The notes: generated from the letters alone by a model not told the origin. DNA of 64,000 nt from Hoeflea algicola (GCF_026619415.1 NZ_JAOVZR010000001.1:3704501-3768500); one strand, 5' to 3'; positions 1 to 8,857 are shown, counted from the first letter of the stretch. Made by a program: numbers and translations.

Positions 1-625
1 CCCCGACATGGCGGAACGAGGTCAACCGGCCGTAAAAGTCGACGCCGAGCAATTGCATCGGCCAGGTTTCGCCGAGCGGCAGATTGGGAAACGCCCAGCG
101 GCCGATCCCGTCTTCGTCGGTGTCGCCGGTAAACAGCGCATCGGCCTTGTTCCATTCGGCATCGGAAAGCCCGCGCGCCCACAGCGCCTGGGCTTCCGGG
201 CGGACAATTCGCAATGTGCCGTATTGTTCGAGCTTTTCGCCCTCGCCGGCCTCGTTCTGGCCGGTGTCGATCAGCCGGTAGCCATCCTCGTCGCCGATTT
301 CCAGAATCAGCGGCGCCACCTGACGGGGCAGTTCACCGCTGCGCTTGTTGAGCGGGCGGATCGGCGGGGACTGTGCCGATTGGCTGCGCTTGTCGGTGGC
401 GGCCTGTGCTTCAGCCGCCAGTCGTTCCGAGGGGCGCTTGCCCTTTATCTGTCGCGAGGTAGTCTCGGGCGCACGATGAGACTTGTCGCGGAACGGCTTT
501 TCCTCGGGCTTTGGACCATGACCCGGCTTGCCGCGCAGTTTGGCAGGCGGACGCGCCTGTTTAGTCCCTTGCGCGGGCTTGCCGCCAGGGCCGCGCCGGG
601 CCTGTTGATTGCGCTTGTCCGCCAC
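1..625 (-). CDS. Probable class I SAM-dependent methyltransferase (N-terminal part, runs off window)
   Basis: Only about 208 N-terminal codons are visible; the gene continues past base 1. I start it at a GTG (bases 623-625) because an in-frame stop lies five codons upstream and no ATG is available. The first ~85 residues are basic and low-complexity (Lys, Arg, Pro, Gly, Gln), probably disordered. After that comes a folded part containing LILEIGDEDGYRLIDTG, then RIVRPEAQALW, then LLGVDFYGRLTSFRHVG. From memory this arrangement matches rhizobial methyltransferases thought to act on rRNA. The SAM-binding motifs themselves would lie outside the window, so the function rests on N-terminal resemblance only. 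Confidence 0.65.
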   Translation of the reverse strand, partial: MADKRNQQARRGPGGKPAQGTKQARPPAKLRGKPGHGPKPEEKPFRDKSHRAPETTSRQIKGKRPSERLAAEAQAATDKRSQSAQSPPIRPLNKRSGELPRQVAPLILEIGDEDGYRLIDTGQNEAGEGEKLEQYGTLRIVRPEAQALWARGLSDAEWNKADALFTGDTDEDGIGRWAFPNLPLGETWPMQLLGVDFYGRLTSFRHVG

Positions 626-783
626 GCTGAAGCCGTCCCGTCAGTCTGGAGCTCGTGCCACACCGTCAAAGTGCCGCCGAACTCGTGGTTTCGTGTGGTG
701 TGGACATAGCAATCCGATATGCCCTTGGCAAAGCCGTTTTCGATTTGCATAGATAGCGCGGCAATCACGGAGGAAGATATCTG

Positions 784-1239
784 ATGGAAATGAACGGCGA
801 AGAGCGTATTGCGGCACCCCGTCAGCTGGTCTGGGAAGCACTCAATGATCCCGATGTGCTGCGCGAGTGCATTCCGGGATGCCAGTCACTTGATAAAAGC
901 TCCGACACCGAGATGTCTGCCACCGTCAAGATCAAGATCGGGCCGGTATCGGCGACCTTCAAGGGCGAGGTGACGTTGGAAAACATCAATGCGCCGGAAA
1001 GCTACACGATTTCTGGCGAAGGCAAGGGCGGCATCGCCGGCTTCGCCAATGGCGGCGCCGATGTGAAGCTTGTCGAAGATGGTGCGGAAACCGTGCTCAG
1101 CTACGCCGTCAAGGCCCAGGTCGGTGGCAAGCTGGCCCAACTCGGCTCGCGGCTGATCGATTCAACCTCGAAAAAGCTCGCCGGCCAGTTTTTCACCAAG
1201 TTCAACGAGGTGGTGAGCGCCAAGGCTGCCGGGGTTTAG
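784..1239 (+). CDS. SRPBCC-fold protein of the CoxG (carbon monoxide dehydrogenase subunit G) family
   Basis: A 151-residue protein of the START/Bet v1-like fold. It opens with MEMNGEERIAAPRQLVWEAL and carries PDVLRECIPGCQSL, the usual CoxG signature, followed by the Gly-rich strand GEGKGGIAGFANGGADVKL. In CO-dehydrogenase operons CoxG helps deliver or assemble the enzyme at the membrane. No coxL/M/S genes are seen here, so a stand-alone role in molybdenum-hydroxylase maturation or in lipid/ligand binding is equally possible. The length is normal for the family. It is transcribed away from the methyltransferase gene on the other strand. Confidence 0.8.
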   Translation: MEMNGEERIAAPRQLVWEALNDPDVLRECIPGCQSLDKSSDTEMSATVKIKIGPVSATFKGEVTLENINAPESYTISGEGKGGIAGFANGGADVKLVEDGAETVLSYAVKAQVGGKLAQLGSRLIDSTSKKLAGQFFTKFNEVVSAKAAGV

Positions 1240-1413
1240 GGAAGGGATAGATTGAGCTGGGTGCCATTTGAGTATTTTCACCAAGAAATGATATATATGA
1301 TTTCAGCATCTCGAAAATGTAAGGCGTTATTTGTTTATTCAAAAAAAGATGTTGCCTAGTTTATTGATTTTGTTACTATATAAAATGTGAAGTTATGGAT
1401 TTGAGAGAATTTC

Positions 1414-2076
1414 ATGATTTATCATTTTTACACAGTGAGGCACTGTGTCGGGTTATGTGTTGGAGCTGTTTTGGTTTTGACCTCTTCTTGCCTGGTTCAG
1501 GCAGAAGACTGGTCCGTAACCGAGGCAAAATTGTTTGCTGCGCGCGAACAGTGGGAGCATACCTGCGAAATTCTTGATTGCATGGGGGAGGATGATGGTC
1601 CCTCTACTCCTGGTGCTGCGGAGCAGGCAATTGTTGATCTGGCAAAGGCGTGGGCGGAAGGTATGGCCAAATGGGCCACTGGTATTACTCCACGTGAGAT
1701 TGTTCCGACAAACAACAGTGAAATGAATAGTTTGGCTGCTTACCTGCGTGGGAGGTGGGTTAGCGTCACCTCCTGGGGAAATTATGACGCCTTGGGAGAG
1801 ATAGAGGGTATTTCTGTTGATTTCAGTATCATGAAATCGCACGACGGATATTCACAGCGGACCATACACTACGATTTGGATTGCATCTCTTCAGGTGAAT
1901 ACAGCCGTGTTGTTCGAGGCAGCATTCGTTTCCACAACAACAAGGAGAAAGGAGAGTGTCGGGATGTGGAAATTGGTGTCCGCGTACTCGATAATGGTAC
2001 GATCAAGTGGACACGGTTTGTGAGTGATTTCCCCGTCGCGTGGGCAACATTAGGTCCAGTCCCAGACGGTAAGTGA
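1414..2076 (+). CDS. Exported protein of unknown function
   Basis: A 220-residue protein with an apparent signal peptide (hydrophobic LCVGAVLVLTSSCLVQA, likely cleaved near residue 30). I recognise no family. The mature part is acidic with several cysteines, some in a CEILDC pattern, and contains the run WVSVTSWGNYDALGEIEG. A GAGAG-like ribosome site lies 7-8 bases before the ATG. The upstream 170 bases are strongly A/T rich and could hold a promoter (TTGCCT near 1352, TATATA near 1377). Codon and base use look more A/T rich than in flanking genes, suggesting acquisition. The next gene follows at once, so the two are probably co-transcribed. Confidence 0.65.
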   Translation: MIYHFYTVRHCVGLCVGAVLVLTSSCLVQAEDWSVTEAKLFAAREQWEHTCEILDCMGEDDGPSTPGAAEQAIVDLAKAWAEGMAKWATGITPREIVPTNNSEMNSLAAYLRGRWVSVTSWGNYDALGEIEGISVDFSIMKSHDGYSQRTIHYDLDCISSGEYSRVVRGSIRFHNNKEKGECRDVEIGVRVLDNGTIKWTRFVSDFPVAWATLGPVPDGK

Positions 2077-2108
2077 AGTATGTTCTGATCCTGTACTTGG
2101 AGGTTGGT

Positions 2109-2600
2109 ATGTTCAGAAAGGCGTGCATTTTTTCCCTGTTAGCACTCGGCGTCATGTCCGTTTCGAGTGAAGCCAAAGCGCAGGCTGCTGTTGATACCTG
2201 TCTTTCGCAAAGTGGCGTGGATGTAAAAACAAGGTCTCTTGCAAAAGGAAGTGGGCCACTGGATTCCTGTCGGCTGGCGCTTCGACAAAGCCCGAAAAAT
2301 GACCATGTTAAGTTTGCGTTTTTACGCCTTCTTGCCTGGAATCAGGAATACTCGGAACTTAAACGGGTGGCGTCAGAGTTAGGTGCTTCGGGCAATGCAA
2401 GTGCATTGTTCTGGATGGGGGTTGTTTACCACCGTGGGTACGCTGGAACAGCCGTAGATTTTGACAAGGCGAGGACGAATTATGCGGCTGCGCAAAGGCG
2501 AAGCGGGCAACTGAGGGACGCGAACCCCTCCATCCGACGCACTTTAAGGGATAATGCATATGGAAGTGCGCAATACAATTTACGTCAGATTCAATACTGA
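2109..2600 (+). CDS. Exported protein with a Sel1-like helical segment
   Basis: A 163-residue protein. I take ATG 2109 rather than upstream in-frame starts because GGAGG sits 6 bases before it and because it opens directly onto a signal peptide (MFRKACIFSLLALGVMSVSS, cleavage near AKAQA). The C-terminal half contains ASALFWMGVVYHRGYAG, then DFDKARTNYAAAQ. This resembles a single Sel1/TPR-type repeat and suggests protein-protein contacts in the periplasm. Two cysteines in the mature N-terminus could pair. It begins 32 bases after the preceding gene and belongs to the same A/T-richer islet. Confidence 0.65.
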   Translation: MFRKACIFSLLALGVMSVSSEAKAQAAVDTCLSQSGVDVKTRSLAKGSGPLDSCRLALRQSPKNDHVKFAFLRLLAWNQEYSELKRVASELGASGNASALFWMGVVYHRGYAGTAVDFDKARTNYAAAQRRSGQLRDANPSIRRTLRDNAYGSAQYNLRQIQY

Positions 2601-2645
2601 ATAATCGCGGTAAATAGTTGTCGATCAAAATATAGGTGGTTGGGT

Positions 2646-3356
2646 TTGGGGTCTGTTGTTTTAAGGATTGTCGTGCTTTTAGGCGCGGTTTTGTTTTCTG
2701 CAGTAAATGTGATTGCTGAAACACGGACCGTCCACTCTCCCGGAGATGGATATCTAAACCTGAGAAGCGGGCCGGGGACCACCTATCCGGTTGTCATGGC
2801 GATGGATCACGGTTCAAAGGTGCAGCTTATTGGGCAGTCTGGCGCTTGGTCTCAAGTGCGGCATGAAACAGGTTTGGCGGGCTGGGCCTTTGGCAAATAT
2901 CTCGTTGAGCGAGACCTGTCCATGACCGGCGAACAGCAAACGTTTGTTGGAATCGGGGTCGTAAATTCTCCCAATGACGGATTTCTAAACTTGAGAAATG
3001 GAGCCGGTAGTGATCATTTCGTTATTATGAGGATGAAGCACGGCTCTACGGTTCAAATCATCTCACGGTCGGGGAAATGGTCAAAGCTGCGCCATGAGAC
3101 TGGACAAGTTGGTTGGGCGTATAGCAAGTATTTATCAGGCCGCAGTCCATCCAATTCAGGTAATGCTGACCGTCGCGATGGAGCAAGCGATATCTATAAA
3201 GCTTTGATTGGCGCGTTGGCTAAATCGTTATTAGAGAAACCTCAACCCGGTGAAAATGCAACACATGAAAGAATGTGCAGTTTCAGGGATTACGATTGTG
3301 AGGGGAGTTGTAATTACCCACCCCCTTGCCATGCACCACAATGTCTGAATCCATGA
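2646..3356 (+). CDS. Exported protein with two bacterial SH3 domains, C-terminus replaced by IS66 insertion
   Basis: Starts at a TTG; AGGTGG at 2634-2639 gives good spacing to TTG 2646 (TTG 2640 is a poorer choice). A signal peptide (VVLRIVVLLGAVLFSAVNVIA) precedes two SH3b repeats. Each has the hallmark pattern YLNLRSGPGTTYPVV / FLNLRNGAGSDHFVI and a downstream WSQVRHETGLAGWAF / WSKLRHETGQVGWAY. Such domains bind peptidoglycan or proteins in the envelope. After a linker comes a Cys-rich tail (CSFRDYDCEGSC). At the codon after EGS the IS66 element begins, so the last residues (NYPPPCHAPQCLNP) are read from insertion-sequence DNA. The present product is 236 residues; the uninterrupted form would be about 245. 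Confidence 0.75.
   Translation: MGSVVLRIVVLLGAVLFSAVNVIAETRTVHSPGDGYLNLRSGPGTTYPVVMAMDHGSKVQLIGQSGAWSQVRHETGLAGWAFGKYLVERDLSMTGEQQTFVGIGVVNSPNDGFLNLRNGAGSDHFVIMRMKHGSTVQIISRSGKWSKLRHETGQVGWAYSKYLSGRSPSNSGNADRRDGASDIYKALIGALAKSLLEKPQPGENATHERMCSFRDYDCEGSCNYPPPCHAPQCLNP
3302..3309. repeat. Left copy of 8-bp target-site duplication (GGGGAGTT)
   Basis: The same 8 bases recur at 4685-4692 immediately outside the right end of the insertion sequence. The next base outside the right copy (4693) is also G, so by eye the repeat looks 9 bp long. That G belongs to the element on the left side. Confidence 0.92.
3310..3325 (+). repeat. IS66 left terminal inverted repeat
   Basis: GTAATTACCCACCCCC, a perfect 16-base match to the reverse complement of 4669-4684. 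The repeat also supplies part of the new C-terminal codons of the interrupted SH3-domain gene. Confidence 0.93.
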
Positions 3357-3360
3357 TGAT

Positions 3361-4638
3361 ATGGATCGGACTGATTTGCAGCAGCTGAGCAAGGACGAAT
3401 TGATCGAGATGGTGCTTCGGCTCCAACGGCCTTCCAAGGATTCTCGGACGTCTTCCAAGCCGCCCTCGACGGACAAGAAAGAGAAACGCGTCAACTCACG
3501 ACCGGGTGGAGCCAAGCCCGGGCATGAACCCCACAATAGGGTGCTGGCGGATTTTGCCGACATGTTTCGCGATCATGAACCGACCGCCTGCAAGAGATGC
3601 GGCCATGCGTTTTCCGGTGATGATACGATGGTGCTGGCCGGGGCCTATGACGAGATCGATATTCCTGCGATCCGTCCTCATGTCACCCGGCATCGGCGTT
3701 TTTCCTGTCATTGCCCGCAATGCGGCACGACAACAAAAGCCACCGCACCTGCCGTGGCAACCGCAACGCCGTTCGGGCCAGGCATTCACGCGCTGGCGAT
3801 CTACCTCAAGAGTTTCCATGCATTGTCTTACGAACGCCTGAGCGGTGTGTTCATGGATATCTTCGGCCTTAATGTGAGCGAGGGCGCGATCATGAACATG
3901 TTTTCCCGCTCCCGTCCGAGCTTCCAGGCCACAGCACAGGCCGCCAAGGCCAGCCTTCGAGCCGCCCGCGTTGTCGCCAGCGACGAAACCGGTGTGCGTA
4001 TCGAGGGCACAAATGCCCAACACTGGGTTTTTCATTGCAAGGATGCTGTTGTCCACCAGCCCGATTACTCCCGTGCAGCACGGGTCGTTCACGAGACCAT
4101 GGGCGGCCATGTCCCCGAGGTATGGATATCTGATCGGTATTCAGCCCAGCAATCTCACGGCCATCGACATCAAACCTGCCTTGCACATTTGGCGCGTGAT
4201 ACAGCCTTTGCGCTGGAACATGGCGAGGATGATCTCCCTCTTCGCTTCCAGCTTTGGTTTGGCCGTGTGTTTGATTTCGCCAGAGCCATAAGCACATTCG
4301 CTGCGTCTACCGTCGCAAGCAAGAAGCGCAAATTCGATAAACAGCTTGCCGGGCTTCTATGCGCCCCGACTTCGTGCGACCTGGCCCAAAAGCTCCAGGC
4401 CAAGATCGGGCGGGCCCGCGATCAGCTGCTGACGTTTTGCGACTATCCCGGAGAAGTCGATGTCACCAACAACACATCTGAGCGAAAGCTCCGTCCATGG
4501 GTCATTCAGCGAAAGGTGACAAACGGATATCGCGCCATGTGGGCCGCCCAAGCCGAGGCGGATGTACGCACGACCATCGACACCGCCCGCCTCAAAGGCG
4601 CAAACCCCTTCCAGGTCATCGCATCCGTCCTGGCATAG
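3361..4638 (+). CDS. IS66-family transposase (TnpC type)
   Basis: A 425-residue DDE transposase. An N-terminal leucine-rich segment (DELIEMVLRLQRPSKDSRTSS) is followed by a KPPSTDKK-type linker. Next comes a zinc-binding domain with CKRCGHAF and CHCPQCG. In the catalytic domain the acidic residues appear in ASDETGVRI, WISDRYSAQ and NNTSERKLRP. The C-terminal end GANPFQVIASVLA is typical of the family. Length is slightly shorter than classic IS66 TnpC (~500), as in the single-gene subgroup. The start ATG follows 35 bases after the left terminal repeat. No frameshift or internal stop was seen, so it is probably functional. Confidence 0.95.
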   Translation: MDRTDLQQLSKDELIEMVLRLQRPSKDSRTSSKPPSTDKKEKRVNSRPGGAKPGHEPHNRVLADFADMFRDHEPTACKRCGHAFSGDDTMVLAGAYDEIDIPAIRPHVTRHRRFSCHCPQCGTTTKATAPAVATATPFGPGIHALAIYLKSFHALSYERLSGVFMDIFGLNVSEGAIMNMFSRSRPSFQATAQAAKASLRAARVVASDETGVRIEGTNAQHWVFHCKDAVVHQPDYSRAARVVHETMGGHVPEVWISDRYSAQQSHGHRHQTCLAHLARDTAFALEHGEDDLPLRFQLWFGRVFDFARAISTFAASTVASKKRKFDKQLAGLLCAPTSCDLAQKLQAKIGRARDQLLTFCDYPGEVDVTNNTSERKLRPWVIQRKVTNGYRAMWAAQAEADVRTTIDTARLKGANPFQVIASVLA

Positions 4639-4668
4639 GCCGGTAGAAGAACCGGAAATCACGAATTC

Positions 4669-4684
4669 GGGGGTGGGTAATTAC
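4669..4684 (-). repeat. IS66 right terminal inverted repeat
   Basis: Perfect 16-base inverted copy of 3310-3325. It begins 31 bases after the transposase stop codon. Confidence 0.93.
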
Positions 4685-4692
4685 GGGGAGTT
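4685..4692. repeat. Right copy of 8-bp target-site duplication (GGGGAGTT)
   Basis: Matches 3302-3309. Removing the element together with one copy restores an open reading frame across the junction, which confirms the duplication boundaries. Confidence 0.92.
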
Positions 4693-4766
4693 GCCGATTG
4701 AATAGGGGTGGCGCCGTGGCGGCATCGTATTGTCGACAGGAATGTAGCTATCAAGCATCGTGCTAA
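4693..4766 (+). pseudogene. Severed 3' end of the SH3-domain gene
   Basis: When the insertion sequence and one target duplication are removed, the codon split at 3309 joins to base 4693. The frame then continues for 23 more codons to TAA at 4764-4766. The restored tail would read ...EGSCRLNRGG then AVAASYCRQECSYQASC. This gives a Cys-rich C-terminus with Cys in a pattern suitable for disulfides. The orphaned piece has no start signal of its own. Confidence 0.85.
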
Positions 4767-4930
4767 AAAGTGTATTCGGGACGAAAATCCTTCTCACGAC
4801 TTGAAGGCATGCGGCCCTCCGGGCTGACCAATGGTTGCTACCCTCTGCTGTCGCGTGGACGACTTGAGAGCCGGCACTACATCGCTCCGGAATTACCTAA
4901 GTTTTAGCAGAAAACGGATCCAGCTCGCCT

Positions 4931-5281
4931 TCACGCAGCGGTGTGCTTGTCGTCGATTGGCAGGGCGGCGGCGATCTGCTTGGCTTTTGCCTTTTCGCGG
5001 TCGGCCTCTGTGTGCCATTTGACCGCTTCATTGGCGTTGACCCGCGCCTGCTTGCGGTGCTTGCCCTGCTTGAACCATGTGGCGAGCGAGCCGAGGATCA
5101 TGCCAACGATCAGCGCCACGAACAGGAACACGAAGAACGGCGCGGTCAGCGACAGCACCTGGTCTTCCGGCTGGAACGGGTTGAGCGCCAGCGTCACCGC
5201 TGTTCGGTTAGCCACCGACAGCATAATGAGGACAATGGCCAGCGGGACGAAAATCACCAGTGCGATGATGCGTTTGATCAT
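4931..5281 (-). CDS. LapA-domain (DUF1049) inner-membrane protein
   Basis: A 116-residue protein with two membrane segments: IIALVIFVPLAIVLIMLSVA near the N-terminus, then FFVFLFVALIVGMILGSLATW at about 48-68. A basic, helical cytoplasmic tail follows (KQGKHRKQARVNANEAV...). The pattern, including the NRTAVTLALNPF strand between the helices, matches LapA (YciS-like), which in E. coli acts with LapB in regulating LPS synthesis. It lies downstream of sppA and ihfB on the same strand, 75 bases after ihfB, and is probably in their operon. Confidence 0.85.
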   Translation of the reverse strand: MIKRIIALVIFVPLAIVLIMLSVANRTAVTLALNPFQPEDQVLSLTAPFFVFLFVALIVGMILGSLATWFKQGKHRKQARVNANEAVKWHTEADREKAKAKQIAAALPIDDKHTAA

Positions 5282-5356
5282 GGTTAGGTCCGTTCTCTTT
5301 CAGAGCGCGGCGATCGACGTGTCAAATCAATTATGTGGGGTGCCGCGCCATCGCGG

Positions 5357-5647
5357 TCAATCCGGGTTTTCGGGATTGAGCCGTTCGCGCAGTTCCTTGC
5401 CAGTTTTGAAGAATGGCACCCATTTTTCCTCGACGAACACCGGATCGCCGGTACGCGGGTTACGACCTGAGCGCGGCGGACGGTTTTTCACCGAAAACGC
5501 CCCGAAGCCGCGCAGTTCGACCCGGTTGCCCTGGGACAGTGCTTCGGTGATCTCGTCAAGCACCGAGTTGACGATGTTTTCGACATCGCGGTGATAGAGA
5601 TGCGGATTGCGAGCCGCAACCGCCTGAACCAGTTCCGATTTTATCAT
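5357..5647 (-). CDS. ihfB: Integration host factor beta subunit
   Basis: A 96-residue HU/IHF-fold DNA-bending protein, starting at [20 protein letters not shown]; a longer in-frame extension upstream is not typical of the family and overlaps sppA. The DNA-contacting arm is present as [22 protein letters not shown], including the intercalating Pro region. It pairs with IhfA (not in the window) and bends DNA for sigma-54 promoters, recombination and replication. rpoN lies about 3.5 kb away. It starts 11 bases after the sppA stop, so the genes are probably co-transcribed. Confidence 0.95.
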   Translation of the reverse strand: MIKSELVQAVAARNPHLYHRDVENIVNSVLDEITEALSQGNRVELRGFGAFSVKNRPPRSGRNPRTGDPVFVEEKWVPFFKTGKELRERLNPENPD

Positions 5648-5657
5648 GAGATCTCCC

Positions 5658-6632
5658 CTAGTTATCCCGCGCGGGCTGCCCGCCAACCTGCCAAACCGAC
5701 AACAGACCGTCAAGGAACAACTTGCCGCCCGACAGCCGGTCGATCTCGTCGGAAACCCGTCCCGGCATGCCCAGATAGCGTTCGACTAAGCTGGCCGCCT
5801 GAATGTTGAGCAAGCCGCTGGGAGAGCCACGGTCAGGCTCCCATTTGACGATTTTCAATGTTTCATCGATGCCGCGGCCTTTCAGGTAGGTGCGGATCTC
5901 GTCTTCGCCGCCAACCGCGTCGACCAGACCGTTTGCCAATCCCTGCCGGCCGGTGAAGATCGAGCCGTCGGCGAGCGCCAGCACCTGGGCTCGGTCCATC
6001 TTCCGTCTTTCGGCAACCAGATCGACAAACCAGTCGTAGCTGTCGAGCACCATCGACCGGATCATCGCCTTGGCCTCTTCACTGGCGTTGTGGAAAGGCG
6101 ACGGCTCAGCCTTCATCGGCGAGGATTTGATGTCCTCTATCCGGACGCCGATCTTGTCGAGCAGATCGCTGGCCTGCGCGTATTGGAAGATCACCCCGAT
6201 GGAGCCGACGATAGAGCTTTCCCCGGCGACGATGTGGTCGGTCGACGCCGCGATCATGTAGCCGGCGGAGGCTGCCAGCGTGCGCACATCGGCGACCACC
6301 GGCTTGAGCGCGCCGGCCGCAACCAGCGCCTCGTGCAGGCGTTCGCCGCCATAAGTGGTGCCGCCGGGCGAGGAGATGCTGATTACCAGCGCCTTCGCAG
6401 CCTGGTTTTTGGCGGCTTTGTCGATCAGTTCGAGCAACGGCTCGTCATCTGTGATCACCCCTGAGATGTCGATCCGGGCGATATGGTCCGAACGGGTCTC
6501 GGGAAACCCGATATTGACCGCAAGGGCTGTCACCAGGGCGATCGCCGCGACAACGGAGATGATCCGCCAGAAACTGAGTTTGCGCCGAATGCGGCGACGG
6601 TCGGCAATAATTTCAGGGTCGGTCAAAAGCAC
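5658..6632 (-). CDS. sppA: Signal peptide peptidase SppA, short form
   Basis: A 324-residue serine protease of family S49 that degrades cleaved signal peptides in the inner membrane. One N-terminal membrane anchor ([19 protein letters not shown], about 25-43) is followed by one protease domain. The nucleophile Ser lies in [13 protein letters not shown] and the general-base Lys in [29 protein letters not shown] is the usual strand-loop before the nucleophile. This is the half-length, single-domain type found in many alphaproteobacteria. It is divergent from lptC with a 182-base gap. Confidence 0.93.
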   Translation of the reverse strand: MLLTDPEIIADRRRIRRKLSFWRIISVVAAIALVTALAVNIGFPETRSDHIARIDISGVITDDEPLLELIDKAAKNQAAKALVISISSPGGTTYGGERLHEALVAAGALKPVVADVRTLAASAGYMIAASTDHIVAGESSIVGSIGVIFQYAQASDLLDKIGVRIEDIKSSPMKAEPSPFHNASEEAKAMIRSMVLDSYDWFVDLVAERRKMDRAQVLALADGSIFTGRQGLANGLVDAVGGEDEIRTYLKGRGIDETLKIVKWEPDRGSPSGLLNIQAASLVERYLGMPGRVSDEIDRLSGGKLFLDGLLSVWQVGGQPARDN

Positions 6633-6814
6633 GTCTCCGATTGCGTCCGGGATTCTGGATCGCGACGACCCGGCGATGCTTTGCCATTATCGCCGCGCCA
6701 TGGCAAATTGCATCGACTGCTTCGCAATATAACCATATTGGGATGCGAAGCCGGCTGCAACAGCCACCTGGTGCGGATGACCGGTGCTGGCAGCCCACGA
6801 GACCGCGGGAACCT

Positions 6815-7495
6815 ATGGCAACGTCAACAGTTTCAGATATCCCAGTCGCCGGCGCTTATGCGGGACGTTCGCACGCAGAATACCGGCGTGCCTCGATCCA
6901 TTCGCGCCGCGTGCGGATGCTCAAGTTTCTGCTGCCGCTCGCCTCGGCCTTGATCGTGGTGGCGTTTGTCACCGTCTCCTGGGTGGACGGGATGGTGCCC
7001 GAGGGGATCGCGATTGAATCGGTGGCGGTGCGCGACGGCAAGCTGGTGATGCAAAACCCGGTGATGAGCGGCCAGACGTCTGACGGCCGATCCTACCGGA
7101 TAGAGGCGTTGCGGGCGATCCAGGACCTGGCTACCCCCAATGTGGTCCAGCTCGAGGAAATCGTCGCCGAATTGCCTGCCGCCGACGGCAAGAATGCGCG
7201 GCTTGAGGCAATCAGCGGCATCTATGACCGCACAGCCCAAACACTCCGTTTCGATCAACCTTTCACGGTAACTGACGAGACCGGTTTTTCAGCCGAGATG
7301 AACTCTGCCAGTATCGACATGGCAAGCAACGAAATGAGTACATCCGACCCGGTTTCAATCCGTTCAGGAGAGGCATCGGTTGTTGCACAATCCATGAATA
7401 TGCAGGATAACGGCCGCGTCATTGTCTTCGAGGACAAGGTCCGAATGACCATCAAGCCGTCGGCGGTCCGGTCGGGGAATGGAGCGACCAACTGA
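6815..7495 (+). CDS. lptC: LPS export periplasmic bridge protein LptC
   Basis: A 226-residue protein, starting at MATSTVSDIPVAG (ATG 6815; upstream in-frame codons read through non-conserved sequence). After ~35 cytoplasmic residues a single membrane anchor is seen (LKFLLPLASALIVVAFVTVSW). A beta-jellyroll-type periplasmic domain follows, e.g. GKLVMQNPVMSGQTSDGRSY. In the Lpt machine LptC sits on LptB2FG and passes lipopolysaccharide to LptA. It is the first of an lptC-lptA-lptB run; lptA starts 1 base after its stop. Confidence 0.92.
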   Translation: MATSTVSDIPVAGAYAGRSHAEYRRASIHSRRVRMLKFLLPLASALIVVAFVTVSWVDGMVPEGIAIESVAVRDGKLVMQNPVMSGQTSDGRSYRIEALRAIQDLATPNVVQLEEIVAELPAADGKNARLEAISGIYDRTAQTLRFDQPFTVTDETGFSAEMNSASIDMASNEMSTSDPVSIRSGEASVVAQSMNMQDNGRVIVFEDKVRMTIKPSAVRSGNGATN

Positions 7496-7496
7496 T

Positions 7497-8054
7497 ATGA
7501 TAGTAAAATCTCGACGTTTGCCGGGGATGATTGCGATCATGTTCGCCGTTGGCCTGATCATGGCGGTGCCTGCCGCCCATGCGCAGCAGGCAGAACGGAT
7601 GACCGGGCTTGCGCTCTCCAGCGACGAGCCGATCCAGATTGAAAGTGATCTGCTGAAAATCGACGAAGAGGCCAGCAAGGCCACTTTTACCGGCAATGTG
7701 AAGGTGGTTCAGGGCGAAACCGCCCTGCAGGCCGGCGAAATGATCGTCTATTACACCAAGAGCGGCAGTGGCGGTTCGGTGGCATCGGGGGCCGCGGATA
7801 TCCGCGAAATTGAGCTGTTCAAGAAGGTGTTGATCCAGTCCGGCACCCAGACTGCCACGGCAGACGCGGGCAATTTCAACATGGCGGATGAAGTGTTGGT
7901 GCTCACTGGCGAAAAGGTCGTGCTCACCGACGCCGACAACGTCTTTATCGGCTGTAAGCTCACCGTGCTGATGAAGACCGGCCAGGCCACGCTCGACAGC
8001 TGCGGTGGCCGCGTCATGATCCAGCTCGACCCGAAGTCGCGACCTAAAAAGTGA
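7497..8054 (+). CDS. lptA: LPS transport periplasmic protein LptA
   Basis: A 185-residue periplasmic protein. I start it at ATG 7497, directly after the lptC TGA; a 6-codon longer start overlaps lptC. A signal peptide ([21 protein letters not shown]) precedes the OstA-like beta fold. Typical strands include [19 protein letters not shown] and [13 protein letters not shown]. It forms the bridge carrying LPS across the periplasm between LptC and LptD. The stop overlaps the lptB GTG start, indicating translational coupling. Confidence 0.94.
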   Translation: MIVKSRRLPGMIAIMFAVGLIMAVPAAHAQQAERMTGLALSSDEPIQIESDLLKIDEEASKATFTGNVKVVQGETALQAGEMIVYYTKSGSGGSVASGAADIREIELFKKVLIQSGTQTATADAGNFNMADEVLVLTGEKVVLTDADNVFIGCKLTVLMKTGQATLDSCGGRVMIQLDPKSRPKK

Positions 8055-8857
8055 TCAAGGCGCTGTTTTCATCGCTGGGCGGTCGGGATGGCAAGGGCGA
8101 TGCAGACCTCGCCCCGTCGGCGAGTGGCCGGTATGAAGGCACGCTGATCGTCCGCGATCTGGTCAAGGCCTACAAATCGCGGCGGGTGGTTGATGGCGTG
8201 TCGCTTGGTGTTCGCCGCGGCGAAGCGGTCGGCCTGCTCGGCCCCAACGGCGCTGGCAAGACGACTTGTTTTTACATGATCACCGGGCTGGTGCCGGTTG
8301 ATTCAGGCACGATTGAAATCGACGGCAACGATGTTTCCACCCTGCCGATGTACCGGCGCGCCCGGCTTGGCGTCGGTTACCTGCCGCAAGAGGCGTCGAT
8401 TTTCCGCGGGCTGAGCGTCGAGGCCAATATTCGCGCGGTTCTCGAAGTTGTCGAAAAGGACCGCGACAAGCGCGAAGACAAGCTCGACAATCTGTTGTCG
8501 GAATTCCACATTTCGCATTTGCGCAAGGCGGCTTCGATTTCGCTGTCGGGTGGCGAACGGCGGCGGCTGGAAATTGCCCGCGCGCTGGCGTCGGATCCAA
8601 CCTTCATGTTGCTCGACGAGCCCTTTGCCGGCGTCGACCCGATCGCCGTATCAGATATCCAGGATCTGGTTCGCCACCTTACCCGCCGCGGCATTGGCGT
8701 CTTGATTACCGATCACAATGTCCGCGAGACGCTCGGGCTGATCGACCGCGCCTACATCATGAATGCAGGTGTTTTGCTGACCCATGGCCGGCCAGCAGAA
8801 ATCGTCGCTAACGCCGATGTTCGCAGGCTCTATCTCGGCGAGCAATTTTCGCTTTAG
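8051..8857 (+). CDS. lptB: LPS export ABC transporter ATPase LptB
   Basis: A 268-residue ABC ATPase starting at GTG 8051, overlapping the lptA stop by 4 bases. Walker A is [16 protein letters not shown], the Q-loop YLPQEASIF, the signature [15 protein letters not shown], Walker [14 protein letters not shown] and the switch His in [12 protein letters not shown] ~25-residue N-terminal extension ([16 protein letters not shown]) precedes the usual start of the fold. It powers LPS extraction with LptF/LptG, which are elsewhere. Confidence 0.96.
   Translation: MIKALFSSLGGRDGKGDADLAPSASGRYEGTLIVRDLVKAYKSRRVVDGVSLGVRRGEAVGLLGPNGAGKTTCFYMITGLVPVDSGTIEIDGNDVSTLPMYRRARLGVGYLPQEASIFRGLSVEANIRAVLEVVEKDRDKREDKLDNLLSEFHISHLRKAASISLSGGERRRLEIARALASDPTFMLLDEPFAGVDPIAVSDIQDLVRHLTRRGIGVLITDHNVRETLGLIDRAYIMNAGVLLTHGRPAEIVANADVRRLYLGEQFSL

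Larger units (their letters stand above)
3310..4684 (+). mobile_element. Complete IS66-family insertion sequence, 1375 bp, tnpC-only type
   Basis: The element is bounded by perfect 16-bp inverted repeats (GTAATTACCCACCCCC on the left, its reverse complement on the right). It is flanked by an 8-bp direct repeat GGGGAGTT, the target duplication length known for IS66. It encodes one transposase and no tnpA/tnpB, as in the ISBst12-like subgroup. Intact ends, an intact transposase and an unmutated target duplication imply a recent insertion. It disrupts the SH3-domain gene. Confidence 0.95.

Noticed and set aside
8..709. Long plus-strand frame at the left edge
   Set aside because: Complement of the methyltransferase gene; no family features, and the minus strand carries the recognisable protein.
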